From Candidatus Zhuqueibacterota bacterium 4572_119 (GTDB taxonomy: Bacteria; Zhuqueibacterota; Zhuqueibacteria; Thermofontimicrobiales; Thermofontimicrobiaceae): DNA of 17,583 nucleotides. The position numbers and the translations under genes are program-made. Below the pieces are notes generated by a model, which was given only the letters and a program-made list of their open reading frames with translations, did not search any database and had not been told where the DNA came from. Where the stretch lies: contig NBLI01000009.1 in NCBI GenBank assembly GCA_002084535.1, forward strand, positions 1 through 17,583, written 5' to 3'. Of the stretch, positions 7,863 through 15,693 are shown piece by piece (the stretch's first letter is position 1; every line of letters begins with the position of its first letter).

Positions 7863-10106
7863 TTACTCTTCAGCAATAAGTTTTTTCAAACCTTCTACTT
7901 TGTCAGTTAAAGGAATTCCACGATACACATGTTCTTTTTTATAGAGATTATAAGAAGCTGTTGTTTTTTTGTCTCGCGGATCCTGTTTTTGATTAGCTTG
8001 TAATGTAATACCTTCCGGTAATGGTTGCGGCTTCCTTTTTAATTTATCCAAATTCTTGAATCGGGGAGAATTTTGGCTAATTTCTTTTTGAATTTCCGCG
8101 ACATTTGAAAAATCAAAATCTTTAGCACCCATTTTTTGGGCAATTTTACATATTATTTTCCAGTCAGGCAAACTGACTCCAGGTGGCTCAATAGCTTTGT
8201 TAACAAACTGGATGCGTCCTTCACCGTTAATGAAAGTGCCGTCTGTTTCAGTAAAAGCTGCTGCTGGCAAAGAAAGATCGACAAGCTCCTTTTGCTCGAC
8301 AGGGTAAATGTTTTGATAAATAACGAAATCAGCGATCTTTTTACTTGTTGGTTCAGTTTCACCAACAATATAAGCAACTTTCAATCTTTTGCCGGAAGAG
8401 ATTTTATACGTGTTCCAGGTATTATTTTCTGTGGAAGACGGATTTTTGTTTGCTGTCCCACCAGCCACCAGTTCCGGGTAAGCACCCATTAATAATGATC
8501 CATAAAGATTGTTTTGTGCTGGCAGCGATAAAATTCCTGCCCCGATTTTATCTGCAATTTGATTAATTTGCTGGAAAATTTCAGGAGACTCGGGGTAATT
8601 CAAAAATTCTGAACCAACAATCAGAATTGGATTTTCCGAGTTTTTCAGAATTTGAGAAATAGCATTCAGGTTTTCATCTTTTATACCCTGGCTTTCGTTA
8701 TTTAATAATTTTAACAATGTTTTGAGATAATCAGTTACTTCCCCTGGATTTGGTTTTAACCAATAATCCGCGTTCAGAGACAGGCTGTGTTCGTTGGGAT
8801 TGATTGTTATTAGTTTTGCTTCACGGGTAAGCGCTTTTCGAATTTCCACTCCTACAACCGACCTGCCGTATCTGAGATCAATTCCCAGACATAATATCGC
8901 GGACGAATTTTTCATGTCAGAAAGGGCGCTGCTTTTTTTCATCAGGTTGAGGTAATCATTGAGCCCACTATCATAATACAGCCTGGCAGTGGTGTCAATA
9001 TTATTAGACGACATAACAGACCGGACAAATTTTTGAGCAATATATAAATCCTCGTTGGTGCAGTTTGGTGAAACGATCATCGCGAATTCATCCGGCGGGC
9101 AGTCTTTAAGTTTATCCGCCGCGATTTCTATGGCTTCATCCCAATTTATGTCCAGGATTGCTTTTCCCACAGTTTTTTGTGGCTTTTTTAATCGCTGATA
9201 ATGGTTGACCAATTCATTGACGCTAAATCTTCCCTTAACGCAAAGCTGCCCATTATTGACCAACTTGTCTTCAGCGGGTAGGACGCCGATGACTTTACCC
9301 GATTTTACCTGGATGCGAATTTGGCAGCCGACGCCACATAAGCCGCAAGTTGATAAAATCTCTCCTTCCGCGACTCCGTCCCATTTATTATATTTTTCCG
9401 CCAAAGATCCGGTAGGGCAGACTTCAACGCAGGCGCCACAGAATTCACAACCGGCTTCCACATGAGTTCTGCCAAATGCCGGTCCGATGACAGTAAACCT
9501 GCCCCGTTGGGTGAATGCCAAAACATTAGCCATCCTTACTTCCTGGCACATTCGGACACATCTACCGCAGTATATACACAGATTATAATCGCGATCGTAA
9601 AACGGGTCATTTTTTTCAACCTGAATCCCCCTGTAAAACACCGGGTGATTAATTTCATCTATCTTCAACCAACTCACAACCTCTTCCAATTCGCATTTAT
9701 CGTCATTGGGACAATAACGGCATCCAGTAGTAACACCAGCTTTTCTAATAGTGGTCATTGAATTGCGGCAGGCTTCTTTTTCATCACAGATCAGGCAACT
9801 GGATGTATGCTCACTAAGAACAAGTTCAAGAATCTCCTTTCTTTCCTTTTGGATTTGATCGGTATGAGTTCTGATAATCATTCCTTCTTCGACAGGAGTT
9901 GTGCATGCTGTTAAAAAATTCCGTGCGCCTTCAACTTCAACGATACACATGCGGCAGCCGCCATAGGGTGTTAAATCTTTATGAGCGCATAACGTGGGGA
10001 TATAAATATTATTTTCTTGAGCAGCATTGAGAATGGTGCTTCCTTTTTTCACGGCGTATAATTTATTATCAATGGTAATATTTAATTTATTGTTTTGTGG
10101 ATTCAT
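7863..10106 (-). CDS. NuoG / formate-dehydrogenase-like iron-sulfur subunit without a recognisable catalytic site
   Basis: This 747-aa protein contains, in order: a [2Fe-2S] domain (Cys40, 51, 54, 68); a His-Cys [4Fe-4S] motif (His100, Cys104, 107, 113); a second C-x2-C-x5-C group (Cys129, 132, 138); two ferredoxin clusters (Cys177, 180, 183, 187 and 220, 223, 226, 230); a molybdopterin-enzyme [4Fe-4S] motif (Cys254, 257, 261, 289); and a molybdopterin oxidoreductase domain. In formate dehydrogenases the motif ARL is followed by SeCys or Cys and then His; here it reads ARLYY (Tyr377, Tyr378). The C-terminal pterin-binding domain is also not evident: only about 90 residues of charged tail remain. 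It is thus not a formate dehydrogenase; it is closer to NuoG or to the non-hydrogenase subunit of a Bfu-type bifurcating complex. Its ATG overlaps the NuoF stop by four bases (ATGA), so translation is coupled and a joint complex is likely. Confidence 0.85.
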   Translation of the reverse strand: MNPQNNKLNITIDNKLYAVKKGSTILNAAQENNIYIPTLCAHKDLTPYGGCRMCIVEVEGARNFLTACTTPVEEGMIIRTHTDQIQKERKEILELVLSEHTSSCLICDEKEACRNSMTTIRKAGVTTGCRYCPNDDKCELEEVVSWLKIDEINHPVFYRGIQVEKNDPFYDRDYNLCIYCGRCVRMCQEVRMANVLAFTQRGRFTVIGPAFGRTHVEAGCEFCGACVEVCPTGSLAEKYNKWDGVAEGEILSTCGLCGVGCQIRIQVKSGKVIGVLPAEDKLVNNGQLCVKGRFSVNELVNHYQRLKKPQKTVGKAILDINWDEAIEIAADKLKDCPPDEFAMIVSPNCTNEDLYIAQKFVRSVMSSNNIDTTARLYYDSGLNDYLNLMKKSSALSDMKNSSAILCLGIDLRYGRSVVGVEIRKALTREAKLITINPNEHSLSLNADYWLKPNPGEVTDYLKTLLKLLNNESQGIKDENLNAISQILKNSENPILIVGSEFLNYPESPEIFQQINQIADKIGAGILSLPAQNNLYGSLLMGAYPELVAGGTANKNPSSTENNTWNTYKISSGKRLKVAYIVGETEPTSKKIADFVIYQNIYPVEQKELVDLSLPAAAFTETDGTFINGEGRIQFVNKAIEPPGVSLPDWKIICKIAQKMGAKDFDFSNVAEIQKEISQNSPRFKNLDKLKRKPQPLPEGITLQANQKQDPRDKKTTASYNLYKKEHVYRGIPLTDKVEGLKKLIAEE

Positions 10107-11992
10107 GAGTCACTCCGTTTTGATCTAATGACAATGGCGTCACCGGCAATAGCATCGAATCGGCAAATTTCATAGCAAGCCCGGCACTTTATACACTTAC
10201 TAGCGTCAAGGTTGTGCGTTTCGGACCGTGGCCCGGTTATCGCGCCAGTTGGACAGACATTTACACATCGCTGACAACCGGTGCACTTATCCGGTAAAAT
10301 ACGGTATTCCAGCAAGTCGCGACAAACGGTAGCTGGACAGTGTTGTTCTTTTATATGGGCCAGGTATTCTGATCGGAAATAGCGCAACGTGGTAAGCACG
10401 GGATTGGGAGCGGTTTGCCCCAGCCCACAGAGAGAACCTCTTTTTACAGTTTCTCCCAGGGTTTGAAGTTTTGTGAGAACATTCGGGCTTGCCTCGCCTT
10501 TTGTAATACTTTCAAGGATTTCAACCATGTGTCTTGTCCCAACTCTGCACGGCGTACATTTCCCACAGGATTCTTTTTGTGCAAAGTCCAGAAAATAGCG
10601 CGCGACATCAACCACGCAGGTATCCTCATCCATTATGATTAAGCCGCCGGAACCCATTATTGAACCAGCAGAAGCCAGTGATTGATAATCCACCGGGATA
10701 TCTAAAAATTCTTCAGATAAACAACCTCCCGAAGGTCCGCCTGTTTGAACGGCTTTGAAAGGTTTTTGAGTTCCGCCACCGATATCGAAAATAATCTGAC
10801 GCAACGACATTCCCATTGGAACCTCTATTAGACCGGTACGTCGAACTTTTCCAACCAGTGAAAAAGTTTTAGTCCCATGGCTTTCCTGAGTTCCGTATTG
10901 TTTATACCAATTAGCGCCATTTCTGATAATATTGGGCATGGTACCCAGGGTCTCTGTGTTGTTGATAATAGTAGGTTTCCCGTGTAGTCCGGCAATGGCG
11001 GGAAAGGGCGGGCGTGATCGGGGCATGCCTCTTTTTCCTTCTATGGACGCGATGAGCGCGGTCTCCTCGCCGCAAACAAAAGCTCCGGCTCCTTCTTTGA
11101 TGGTGATATGAAAATTGAATCCAGAGTTCATTATATTGTCACCGAGGAATCCATAATCATTCATCTGGCTAATGGCTTTTTTTAACCTTGAAATTGCTAA
11201 CGGATATTCTGCTCTGATATATATATATCCGTGAGTCGCGCCGAGCGCGAACGCTGAAATTAGCATTCCTTCAAGAATGGCGTGCGGATCGCCCTCGATT
11301 AATGACCGGTTCATAAACGCACCTGGATCGCCTTCATCGGCGTTGCAGATTAAATACTTTTCGTCTCCGGGCGCGTTCCTGCAAATTTCCCATTTTTTAT
11401 AAGTCGGAAATCCGGCACCACCTCTGCCCCTGATACCAGATTCTTTTACCTCATTGATAACGTTTTCGGGACCTATTTCCAAAGCTTTTTTGATCCCTTC
11501 ATAGCCGTCATTTGCGATGTAATGATCAATATCTTCAGGATCGATATAGCCGCAATTGCGAAGCACAATGCGAACCTGGGGTTTGAGCATGGGTAAATCA
11601 AAAAATTTTGGCAGCCCGTTTGTCAATTGTTTATCTTCACCGCCAAAATGACCAACAGCAAATTTTAGCAGCGGATCATTTTTTAAAAGATAAGATTCAA
11701 TAATTCTTTTTGTCTTTATTTCATCAACATTGGCATAGCTGATTCTTGGTTGACCCGGAACGACAATATCCATCAAAGGCTCCAGGTAGCATGGACCTAT
11801 GCAGCCGACTTGAATTATTTTCGCTTTTAATTTGTGTTCATCCAATGTTTCAATAATTATTTCCAGAACCTTGTTTGCTCCGGCTGCTTTACCGCAGGAA
11901 GCAGCTCCCAGGTATATTACAGGGATATCGCTGTGAATAAGTGAGTCCCATTTGTCCAGGGCTTTCTTTTTTATCTGTTCAAAATTATTCAT
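10103..11992 (-). CDS. nuoF: NuoF / HydB-like NADH-binding flavoprotein subunit
   Basis: This 629-aa protein has the architecture of HydB of bifurcating hydrogenases rather than of plain NuoF. It has an N-terminal thioredoxin-like [2Fe-2S] domain (Cys33, 64, 68 visible) and the FMN/NADH-binding core (RGRGGAGFPTYKKW, NADEGDPGAFMNR, CGEETALIASIEG). The N3-type [4Fe-4S] site follows (Cys476, 479, 482, 522 in CGKCTPC...LCGLG). Two C-terminal ferredoxin clusters are present (Cys570, 573, 576, 580 and Cys600, 603, 606, 610). The FMN is where NAD(H) electrons enter or leave, and in HydABC-type enzymes this subunit hosts the bifurcation. The start has AGGA seven bases upstream, inside the end of nuoE, and the genes overlap by eight bases. 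The C-terminus overlaps the NuoG-like gene by four bases. The three genes almost certainly encode one cytosolic complex. Confidence 0.94.
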   Translation of the reverse strand: MNNFEQIKKKALDKWDSLIHSDIPVIYLGAASCGKAAGANKVLEIIIETLDEHKLKAKIIQVGCIGPCYLEPLMDIVVPGQPRISYANVDEIKTKRIIESYLLKNDPLLKFAVGHFGGEDKQLTNGLPKFFDLPMLKPQVRIVLRNCGYIDPEDIDHYIANDGYEGIKKALEIGPENVINEVKESGIRGRGGAGFPTYKKWEICRNAPGDEKYLICNADEGDPGAFMNRSLIEGDPHAILEGMLISAFALGATHGYIYIRAEYPLAISRLKKAISQMNDYGFLGDNIMNSGFNFHITIKEGAGAFVCGEETALIASIEGKRGMPRSRPPFPAIAGLHGKPTIINNTETLGTMPNIIRNGANWYKQYGTQESHGTKTFSLVGKVRRTGLIEVPMGMSLRQIIFDIGGGTQKPFKAVQTGGPSGGCLSEEFLDIPVDYQSLASAGSIMGSGGLIIMDEDTCVVDVARYFLDFAQKESCGKCTPCRVGTRHMVEILESITKGEASPNVLTKLQTLGETVKRGSLCGLGQTAPNPVLTTLRYFRSEYLAHIKEQHCPATVCRDLLEYRILPDKCTGCQRCVNVCPTGAITGPRSETHNLDASKCIKCRACYEICRFDAIAGDAIVIRSKRSDS

Positions 11993-12434
11993 ACTTTCCT
12001 AAAATCTCCTGTAATTTTATTACGGTCATTTGACTGTAAATATCGTCGTTAATTTGAACAACGGGAGCTAACGCGCAGCAACCCAGGCAGGCGACACGGT
12101 GGAAATCGAAGCGCCCATCTTTGGTGGACTCCCCGGCAATGACATCGAGTTCGCGTTCAATGGCTTCACTCAGAATTTGCCCGCCCTTTACATGGCAAGC
12201 AGTTCCCATGCATATTTTGATGGAATGCCGTCCGGGTTTTGTGAACCGGAATTGAGAATAAAAGGAAGCTACACCGTAGATTTGATTTTCGGAAATTTTG
12301 AGAAACTTGGAGATTTCTTTTGTTGATTGAGTAGAAATATAACCAAATTTCAATTGAACCTGTTGGAGAATTGGTATCAAATCCCCTTCTAATCCTGCAT
12401 AATTAGAAAAAATTCCTGAATAGTCATGATTCAC
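11985..12434 (-). CDS. nuoE: NuoE / HydC-like [2Fe-2S] subunit
   Basis: This is a thioredoxin-like [2Fe-2S] protein of the NuoE family, small partner of NuoF/HydB. Counted from the chosen start (149 aa), the four cluster cysteines are Cys75, Cys80, Cys116 and Cys120 (CMGTAC and CLGCC), and the segment YGVASFYSQF is typical of the family. The frame is open up to a TTG at 12467, but that has no ribosome binding site; a GAGGAG (12444-12449) lies nine bases before GTG 12434, so that GTG is preferred. It follows the hydrogenase-like sensor gene by 44 bases and overlaps nuoF by eight. In HydABC-like complexes this subunit relays electrons near the flavin. Confidence 0.92.
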   Translation of the reverse strand: MNHDYSGIFSNYAGLEGDLIPILQQVQLKFGYISTQSTKEISKFLKISENQIYGVASFYSQFRFTKPGRHSIKICMGTACHVKGGQILSEAIERELDVIAGESTKDGRFDFHRVACLGCCALAPVVQINDDIYSQMTVIKLQEILGKYE

Positions 12435-12443
12435 AATTAAGGT

Positions 12444-12449
12444 CTCCTC
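12444..12449 (-). promoter_or_regulatory. Ribosome binding site deciding the nuoE start (GTG)
   Basis: GAGGAG on the minus strand lies nine bases before GTG at 12434, while the upstream TTG at 12467 has none. Confidence 0.6.
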
Positions 12450-12478
12450 GATGTAGGGAAATGTCAATAAGTTTCGGT

Positions 12479-13747
12479 TTATGAATTACTTAGTTTCTGT
12501 GCTAATATGACGCAGTCAGATAATTCGGTTTCTCCCCGCACAAAATCTTCCGCAAAAGCAAGGCAGGTCGGCGCTCCGCAGCAACCACAATCGATCTTGG
12601 GTAGTTTTTGATAAACCCGGTCTCTTTCTTTGATTCTTTTTATGGAGGTTACTAAATCGGTGTCAAAATATTTGGTGGGACGCGGCAGAATTGCGTTTTC
12701 AAAAAAGTAATATCCTTTATCATAATTTCTGGATATTTCATCTTCATCTACTTCTATCGAAGTTTCATGTTTTATGCTTTGTTTAATAATGTTCGCGCGG
12801 GCGATATAAGCATTTTCGACATTATAAGGTCCACCGATACAACCAAGCATGCATGTCATCGCTTCAACAAATTCAATGTTTCTCAGCCTTGAATTTTCAA
12901 TGTCATCCAAAACTTTCATTACATGATCCAGCCCGGAAACCGCTATCCAGTTTTCCATTTTTACCGCATTGATAATACCACCTAATCTCGCCCAGCTAAT
13001 GCTGAAAGAAAAATCATCGGGGACTTCCGATTCATCAAAATTTTCTTTTATTGTCAAAACATGGGGATACAACAGTGAAAAAACATCTTTGATTGACAGG
13101 ACACCATCGAACCAGGATTTTGTTTTTTCAGCAGGTTGTTTGATGGATACAATTTTTGCGGGGCAGGAGGCAATATACGTGATCCCGATTTCCTCAGGTT
13201 TTAAACCTAATTTTTTTGGCAGAGTTTTTCTGATTTCCCTGGCAGTTAATTCCCGTGGGACGTCCAGCGGTATAATATGTTTGATAAGTTCAGGGTATTT
13301 AACCTGTATAAGTCTGATTAAGGCTGGACAATGCGATGATATTAATGGCAGTGGTCCTTTATAGGTAGAAAGATATTTCATCAAAACATTGCCGAGAACT
13401 GCTGTGGAGAAGTTTAGATCGACAACTTCGTCAAAACCCAATTTTTTTAAAGCCTTGTGAATAATATAAGGGTGAACAGAGGAATCAAATTGGGAGTATA
13501 GAACAGCGGCGGGAACCACAACTTTGTATTTGAATTTGGAGAAGTCTTCCAAAGGGTCTGTTATAGGCACCATGGCGCCAGATTGACAAGCTGACAAACA
13601 TGTCCCACAATCGACACATAAGTCTTCAGAGAATGCTGCTTTACCATTTTTTACTCTAATCGCCTGAGTGGGGCAGGATCGCATACATTTCATTTGCCCG
13701 TCGCATTTTTGTAAATCAATACGATGGGCGTGATAAAAACGCGCCAT
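12479..13747 (-). CDS. [FeFe]-hydrogenase-like sensor protein with degenerate H-cluster motifs
   Basis: This 422-aa protein has an N-terminal ferredoxin domain, a hydrogenase large-subunit-like domain and a C-terminal PF04060-type Fe-S domain (Cys387, 390, 395, 412; C-x2-C-x4-C-x16-C). The three H-cluster motifs are recognisable but altered. L1 reads SSHCPAL rather than TSCCPGW: the cluster cysteine (Cys140) is kept and the proton-transfer cysteine is His. L2 reads ASCPAKIVS (Cys195). L3 reads TCMLGCIGG (Cys299, Cys303). All four [4Fe-4S] ligands thus remain, but H2 turnover is doubtful. The first ferredoxin cluster also lacks its second cysteine (Gln18 between Cys15 and Cys21); the second is complete (Cys44, 47, 50, 54). 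Such proteins sit beside DRTGG and ATPase genes in hydrogenase loci, for example in Thermotoga maritima, and are thought to sense H2 or redox state. The start has GGGAGG upstream. Confidence 0.85.
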   Translation of the reverse strand: MARFYHAHRIDLQKCDGQMKCMRSCPTQAIRVKNGKAAFSEDLCVDCGTCLSACQSGAMVPITDPLEDFSKFKYKVVVPAAVLYSQFDSSVHPYIIHKALKKLGFDEVVDLNFSTAVLGNVLMKYLSTYKGPLPLISSHCPALIRLIQVKYPELIKHIIPLDVPRELTAREIRKTLPKKLGLKPEEIGITYIASCPAKIVSIKQPAEKTKSWFDGVLSIKDVFSLLYPHVLTIKENFDESEVPDDFSFSISWARLGGIINAVKMENWIAVSGLDHVMKVLDDIENSRLRNIEFVEAMTCMLGCIGGPYNVENAYIARANIIKQSIKHETSIEVDEDEISRNYDKGYYFFENAILPRPTKYFDTDLVTSIKRIKERDRVYQKLPKIDCGCCGAPTCLAFAEDFVRGETELSDCVILAQKLSNS

Positions 13748-13779
13748 TAATGAACCTCCCGCTCATTAAAAATTATGAA

Positions 13780-14577
13780 TTAAATCAAAAATTTTATTTG
13801 CAGTTTTGTTCCTTTTCCAACTTCGCTTTCAATTTCAAGTTCATCAGAATTCCGTTTGATATTCGGCAAACCCATACCTGAACCAAATCCCATGGCTCGC
13901 ATCTCATCTGTCGCGGTGGTAAAACCTTCCTGCAACGCTTTTTCAACATCAGGGATTCCTTTTCCGTAATCCTCAAAAATTACCTGAATATACTGAGGTG
14001 TAACAGAAAGAGTTACTGTTGCGTTATCAGCGTGCATAACAACATTCATTTCAGCTTCATAAGTCGAAATAGCGATCCTACGTATCAATTTTGGATCGAA
14101 ACCAATTTTTTTTAGTATTGATTTAATTTCTGTTGAAACGCTTCCCGCGCTTGTAAAATCAGAGCCATCAATTTTAAAATCCTGGCTTAATAAGATTTCT
14201 TCGCTTTTTTTCGGTTCAATTAATTTCTGGCTAGGGGACGGTTTTTCGGTTTTTGAGTTTTCAAGTTTTATGCAAGCGTCATACATGTCAAAATTTGTGG
14301 AGAGCAATACTAACTGGTGATTCGCGGCGAAATCTTTGGAACCATCTCTTGGTATTTTGCCACGGATAAAAACAACTCCTTTAAATTCAGCCATGTGCGC
14401 GGATATGACTGCTTGCTGGGTGGCAAGTCCAGTCAGTAAAATAGAGTCCGCTTTTCCAAATGCCAACACATCACTCATCAAATCAGAGGCATAAATATGT
14501 TCGATTTTGGATTCAAGGATTCCTTCGCCACTGATTACTGAGGCTTCCAAAATTTCTTGTATTTTTTTTATTTCCAT
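13780..14577 (-). CDS. DRTGG domain - HATPase (anti-sigma-factor-like) fusion protein
   Basis: Residues 1 to about 110 of this 265-aa protein form a DRTGG-like domain similar to the separate protein encoded just upstream. After a Lys/Ser/Pro-rich linker (about 108-128), residues 140-265 form a GHKL ATPase domain of the RsbW/SpoIIAB type. Its N box is EAEMNVVMHA (Glu174, Asn177), G1 is DYGKGIPD (203-210), and G2 is GFGSGMGLPNIK (230-241). No dimerisation/His-phosphotransfer domain precedes it, so it is more like a serine kinase or anti-sigma factor than a classical histidine kinase. It would pass a signal from the redox sensor to transcription or to the complex; the partner is not in the window. 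The ribosome binding site is weak. It lies 32 bases before the sensor gene and 111 bases after the DRTGG gene. Confidence 0.85.
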   Translation of the reverse strand: MEIKKIQEILEASVISGEGILESKIEHIYASDLMSDVLAFGKADSILLTGLATQQAVISAHMAEFKGVVFIRGKIPRDGSKDFAANHQLVLLSTNFDMYDACIKLENSKTEKPSPSQKLIEPKKSEEILLSQDFKIDGSDFTSAGSVSTEIKSILKKIGFDPKLIRRIAISTYEAEMNVVMHADNATVTLSVTPQYIQVIFEDYGKGIPDVEKALQEGFTTATDEMRAMGFGSGMGLPNIKRNSDELEIESEVGKGTKLQIKFLI

Positions 14578-14604
14578 CTAAAAAAAACCATCTCGTATTT
14601 AACA

Positions 14605-14649
14605 GGATGATTAATATCTTATAAATTCAAAAAATAGATGTAATCATCC
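14605..14649. repeat. Perfect 9-bp inverted repeat between the two DRTGG genes
   Basis: GGATGATTA (14605-14613) and TAATCATCC (14641-14649) can pair around a 27-base loop. There is no following T-run on the minus strand, so it is not a plain terminator. It may be an RNA processing or attenuation hairpin. Confidence 0.4.
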
Positions 14650-14688
14650 GGTCAAATTTGATAATAAATTTTTAAACAGGAGTTTTAG

Positions 14689-15015
14689 CTAAAGTCCCAG
14701 CGAATAAAGTTCTCCAACAATTTTGAAGGTTGGAAAATCTGTTGACAGAACGGCGATATCAAATTTATTCGCCAATTCGATTGTCTCCTCGGGAACATCT
14801 TTGCCGCTGGTAATAATTACAGCAGCAACATCAACGAGGTTGGCAGCCGGGATAATACTTTTGTGGGTTTGAACGGTGAGCCATAAATTGCCAGATTTAG
14901 CGCCAGCCATGACATCACTTATCATATCGGATACAAAAACACCATTTACTTCTTTATGGGAAAATTTGCTGAGCATTTTAAGGTTGAGCTTTTCACATAA
15001 ATCTTGGGTCGTCAT
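14689..15015 (-). CDS. Stand-alone DRTGG domain protein
   Basis: This 108-aa protein consists of a single DRTGG-like domain. Its segment FVSDMISDVMAGAKSGNLWLT (around residues 27-47) aligns with YASDLMSDVLAFGKADSILLT of the neighbouring ATPase fusion, and both end with an LST motif followed by Phe, so the two genes look like paralogues. DRTGG domains occur with CBS domains, phosphotransacetylases and hydrogenase-linked regulators; the ligand is unknown. A CAGGAG seven bases before the ATG supports the start. It is the second gene of the cluster, 39 bases after the 184-aa protein, and may bind the same signal or compete with the fused domain. Confidence 0.8.
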   Translation of the reverse strand: MTTQDLCEKLNLKMLSKFSHKEVNGVFVSDMISDVMAGAKSGNLWLTVQTHKSIIPAANLVDVAAVIITSGKDVPEETIELANKFDIAVLSTDFPTFKIVGELYSLGL

Positions 15016-15054
15016 TAAACTTCTCCTGGTTTTGCGAGTAAATGATTGTTAATT

Positions 15055-15609
15055 TTAAAATATTTGTTTTCTCTCTTTAGGAGGTGGTTCCTGGGATAGC
15101 ATATCAACGTCGTGTAGAAAATCTCCGCGACACCGACTTATGTCTTCAATTGGAGTAGAAGACGCTACGATAATCTTTGAACGGTTATGGTTTCTTCTTT
15201 GATTAAAGTAATCGGACAAAATATCTAATTTGGATTTGGGAATTGGGTCGGTTAGTGCTTGCGGGAAAAAACCAAAAGCGACTATAAGCATGGATCGTTC
15301 TGCTTCATATTTCTTTTGCAGAACAGCCAATTCACAGTCAGGTAAACAACCGGAACAAAACATGAGTCCCATGAGATCATCAAACTTAACGACCTCTCCG
15401 GTGTTAATGTTTTTTAAATCAAACCTGAATGATTGGGCATTTTCTACTCTGGTCCAGTGTCGTTTTCCTTCACGGTATCTGTCACCTAAAATCGGATTAT
15501 CTTCCAATGAAAAGTAGGTCCGCATTTCGTTGGTCTGGTAGCACTTCTCGTAAACAATAAAACCGAATTGAATATTCGTCATTTCCCACACATTCTTGAT
15601 TTCGGACAT
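15055..15609 (-). CDS. Uncharacterised 184-aa protein with CxxCxxxC, first gene of the redox cluster
   Basis: I do not recognise a named family. The protein is soluble, without signal peptide or membrane segment. It has Cys85, Cys88 and Cys92 in FCSGCLPDC, a further Cys160 in SRCRGDF and Cys23 in YEKCYQ, so a metal or Fe-S cluster could be bound by three or four of them. The region between Trp52 and Asp65 (WTRVENAQSFRFD) and the segment RRNHNRSKIIV (138-148) are polar and look structured. The start is placed at ATG 15609 because GGAG (15619-15622) precedes it by nine bases; the frame is open to ATG 15669, which would add 20 polar residues but has no ribosome binding site. Its place at the head of the cluster, before two DRTGG proteins and a hydrogenase-like sensor, suggests a redox-related role, but this is inference. 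Confidence 0.75.
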   Translation of the reverse strand: MSEIKNVWEMTNIQFGFIVYEKCYQTNEMRTYFSLEDNPILGDRYREGKRHWTRVENAQSFRFDLKNINTGEVVKFDDLMGLMFCSGCLPDCELAVLQKKYEAERSMLIVAFGFFPQALTDPIPKSKLDILSDYFNQRRNHNRSKIIVASSTPIEDISRCRGDFLHDVDMLSQEPPPKERKQIF

Positions 15610-15618
15610 TTTTTTTGT

Positions 15619-15622
15619 CTCC
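15619..15622 (-). promoter_or_regulatory. Ribosome binding site deciding the start of the 184-aa protein
   Basis: GGAG on the minus strand lies nine bases before ATG 15609; none is seen before ATG 15669. Confidence 0.55.
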
Positions 15623-15693
15623 GATAAGGGTTGTTGAGAAGTTATTTTGTTTGTTTTTGGAGAAAACATTGTGTAACATTCTTGTCAAAGCTT

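Noticed and set aside
7863..10106. Annotation as formate dehydrogenase alpha subunit
   Set aside because: The SeCys/Cys and His positions are both Tyr (377, 378) and the C-terminal pterin-binding domain is not evident.
12969..13364. 131-codon open frame on the plus strand
   Set aside because: It lies fully inside the hydrogenase-like sensor gene on the other strand, has no recognisable domain and no separate ribosome binding site of note.
12479..13747. Annotation as a catalytic [FeFe]-hydrogenase
   Set aside because: The proton-transfer cysteine of L1 and the conserved tail of L3 are missing, and the protein lies among regulatory genes.
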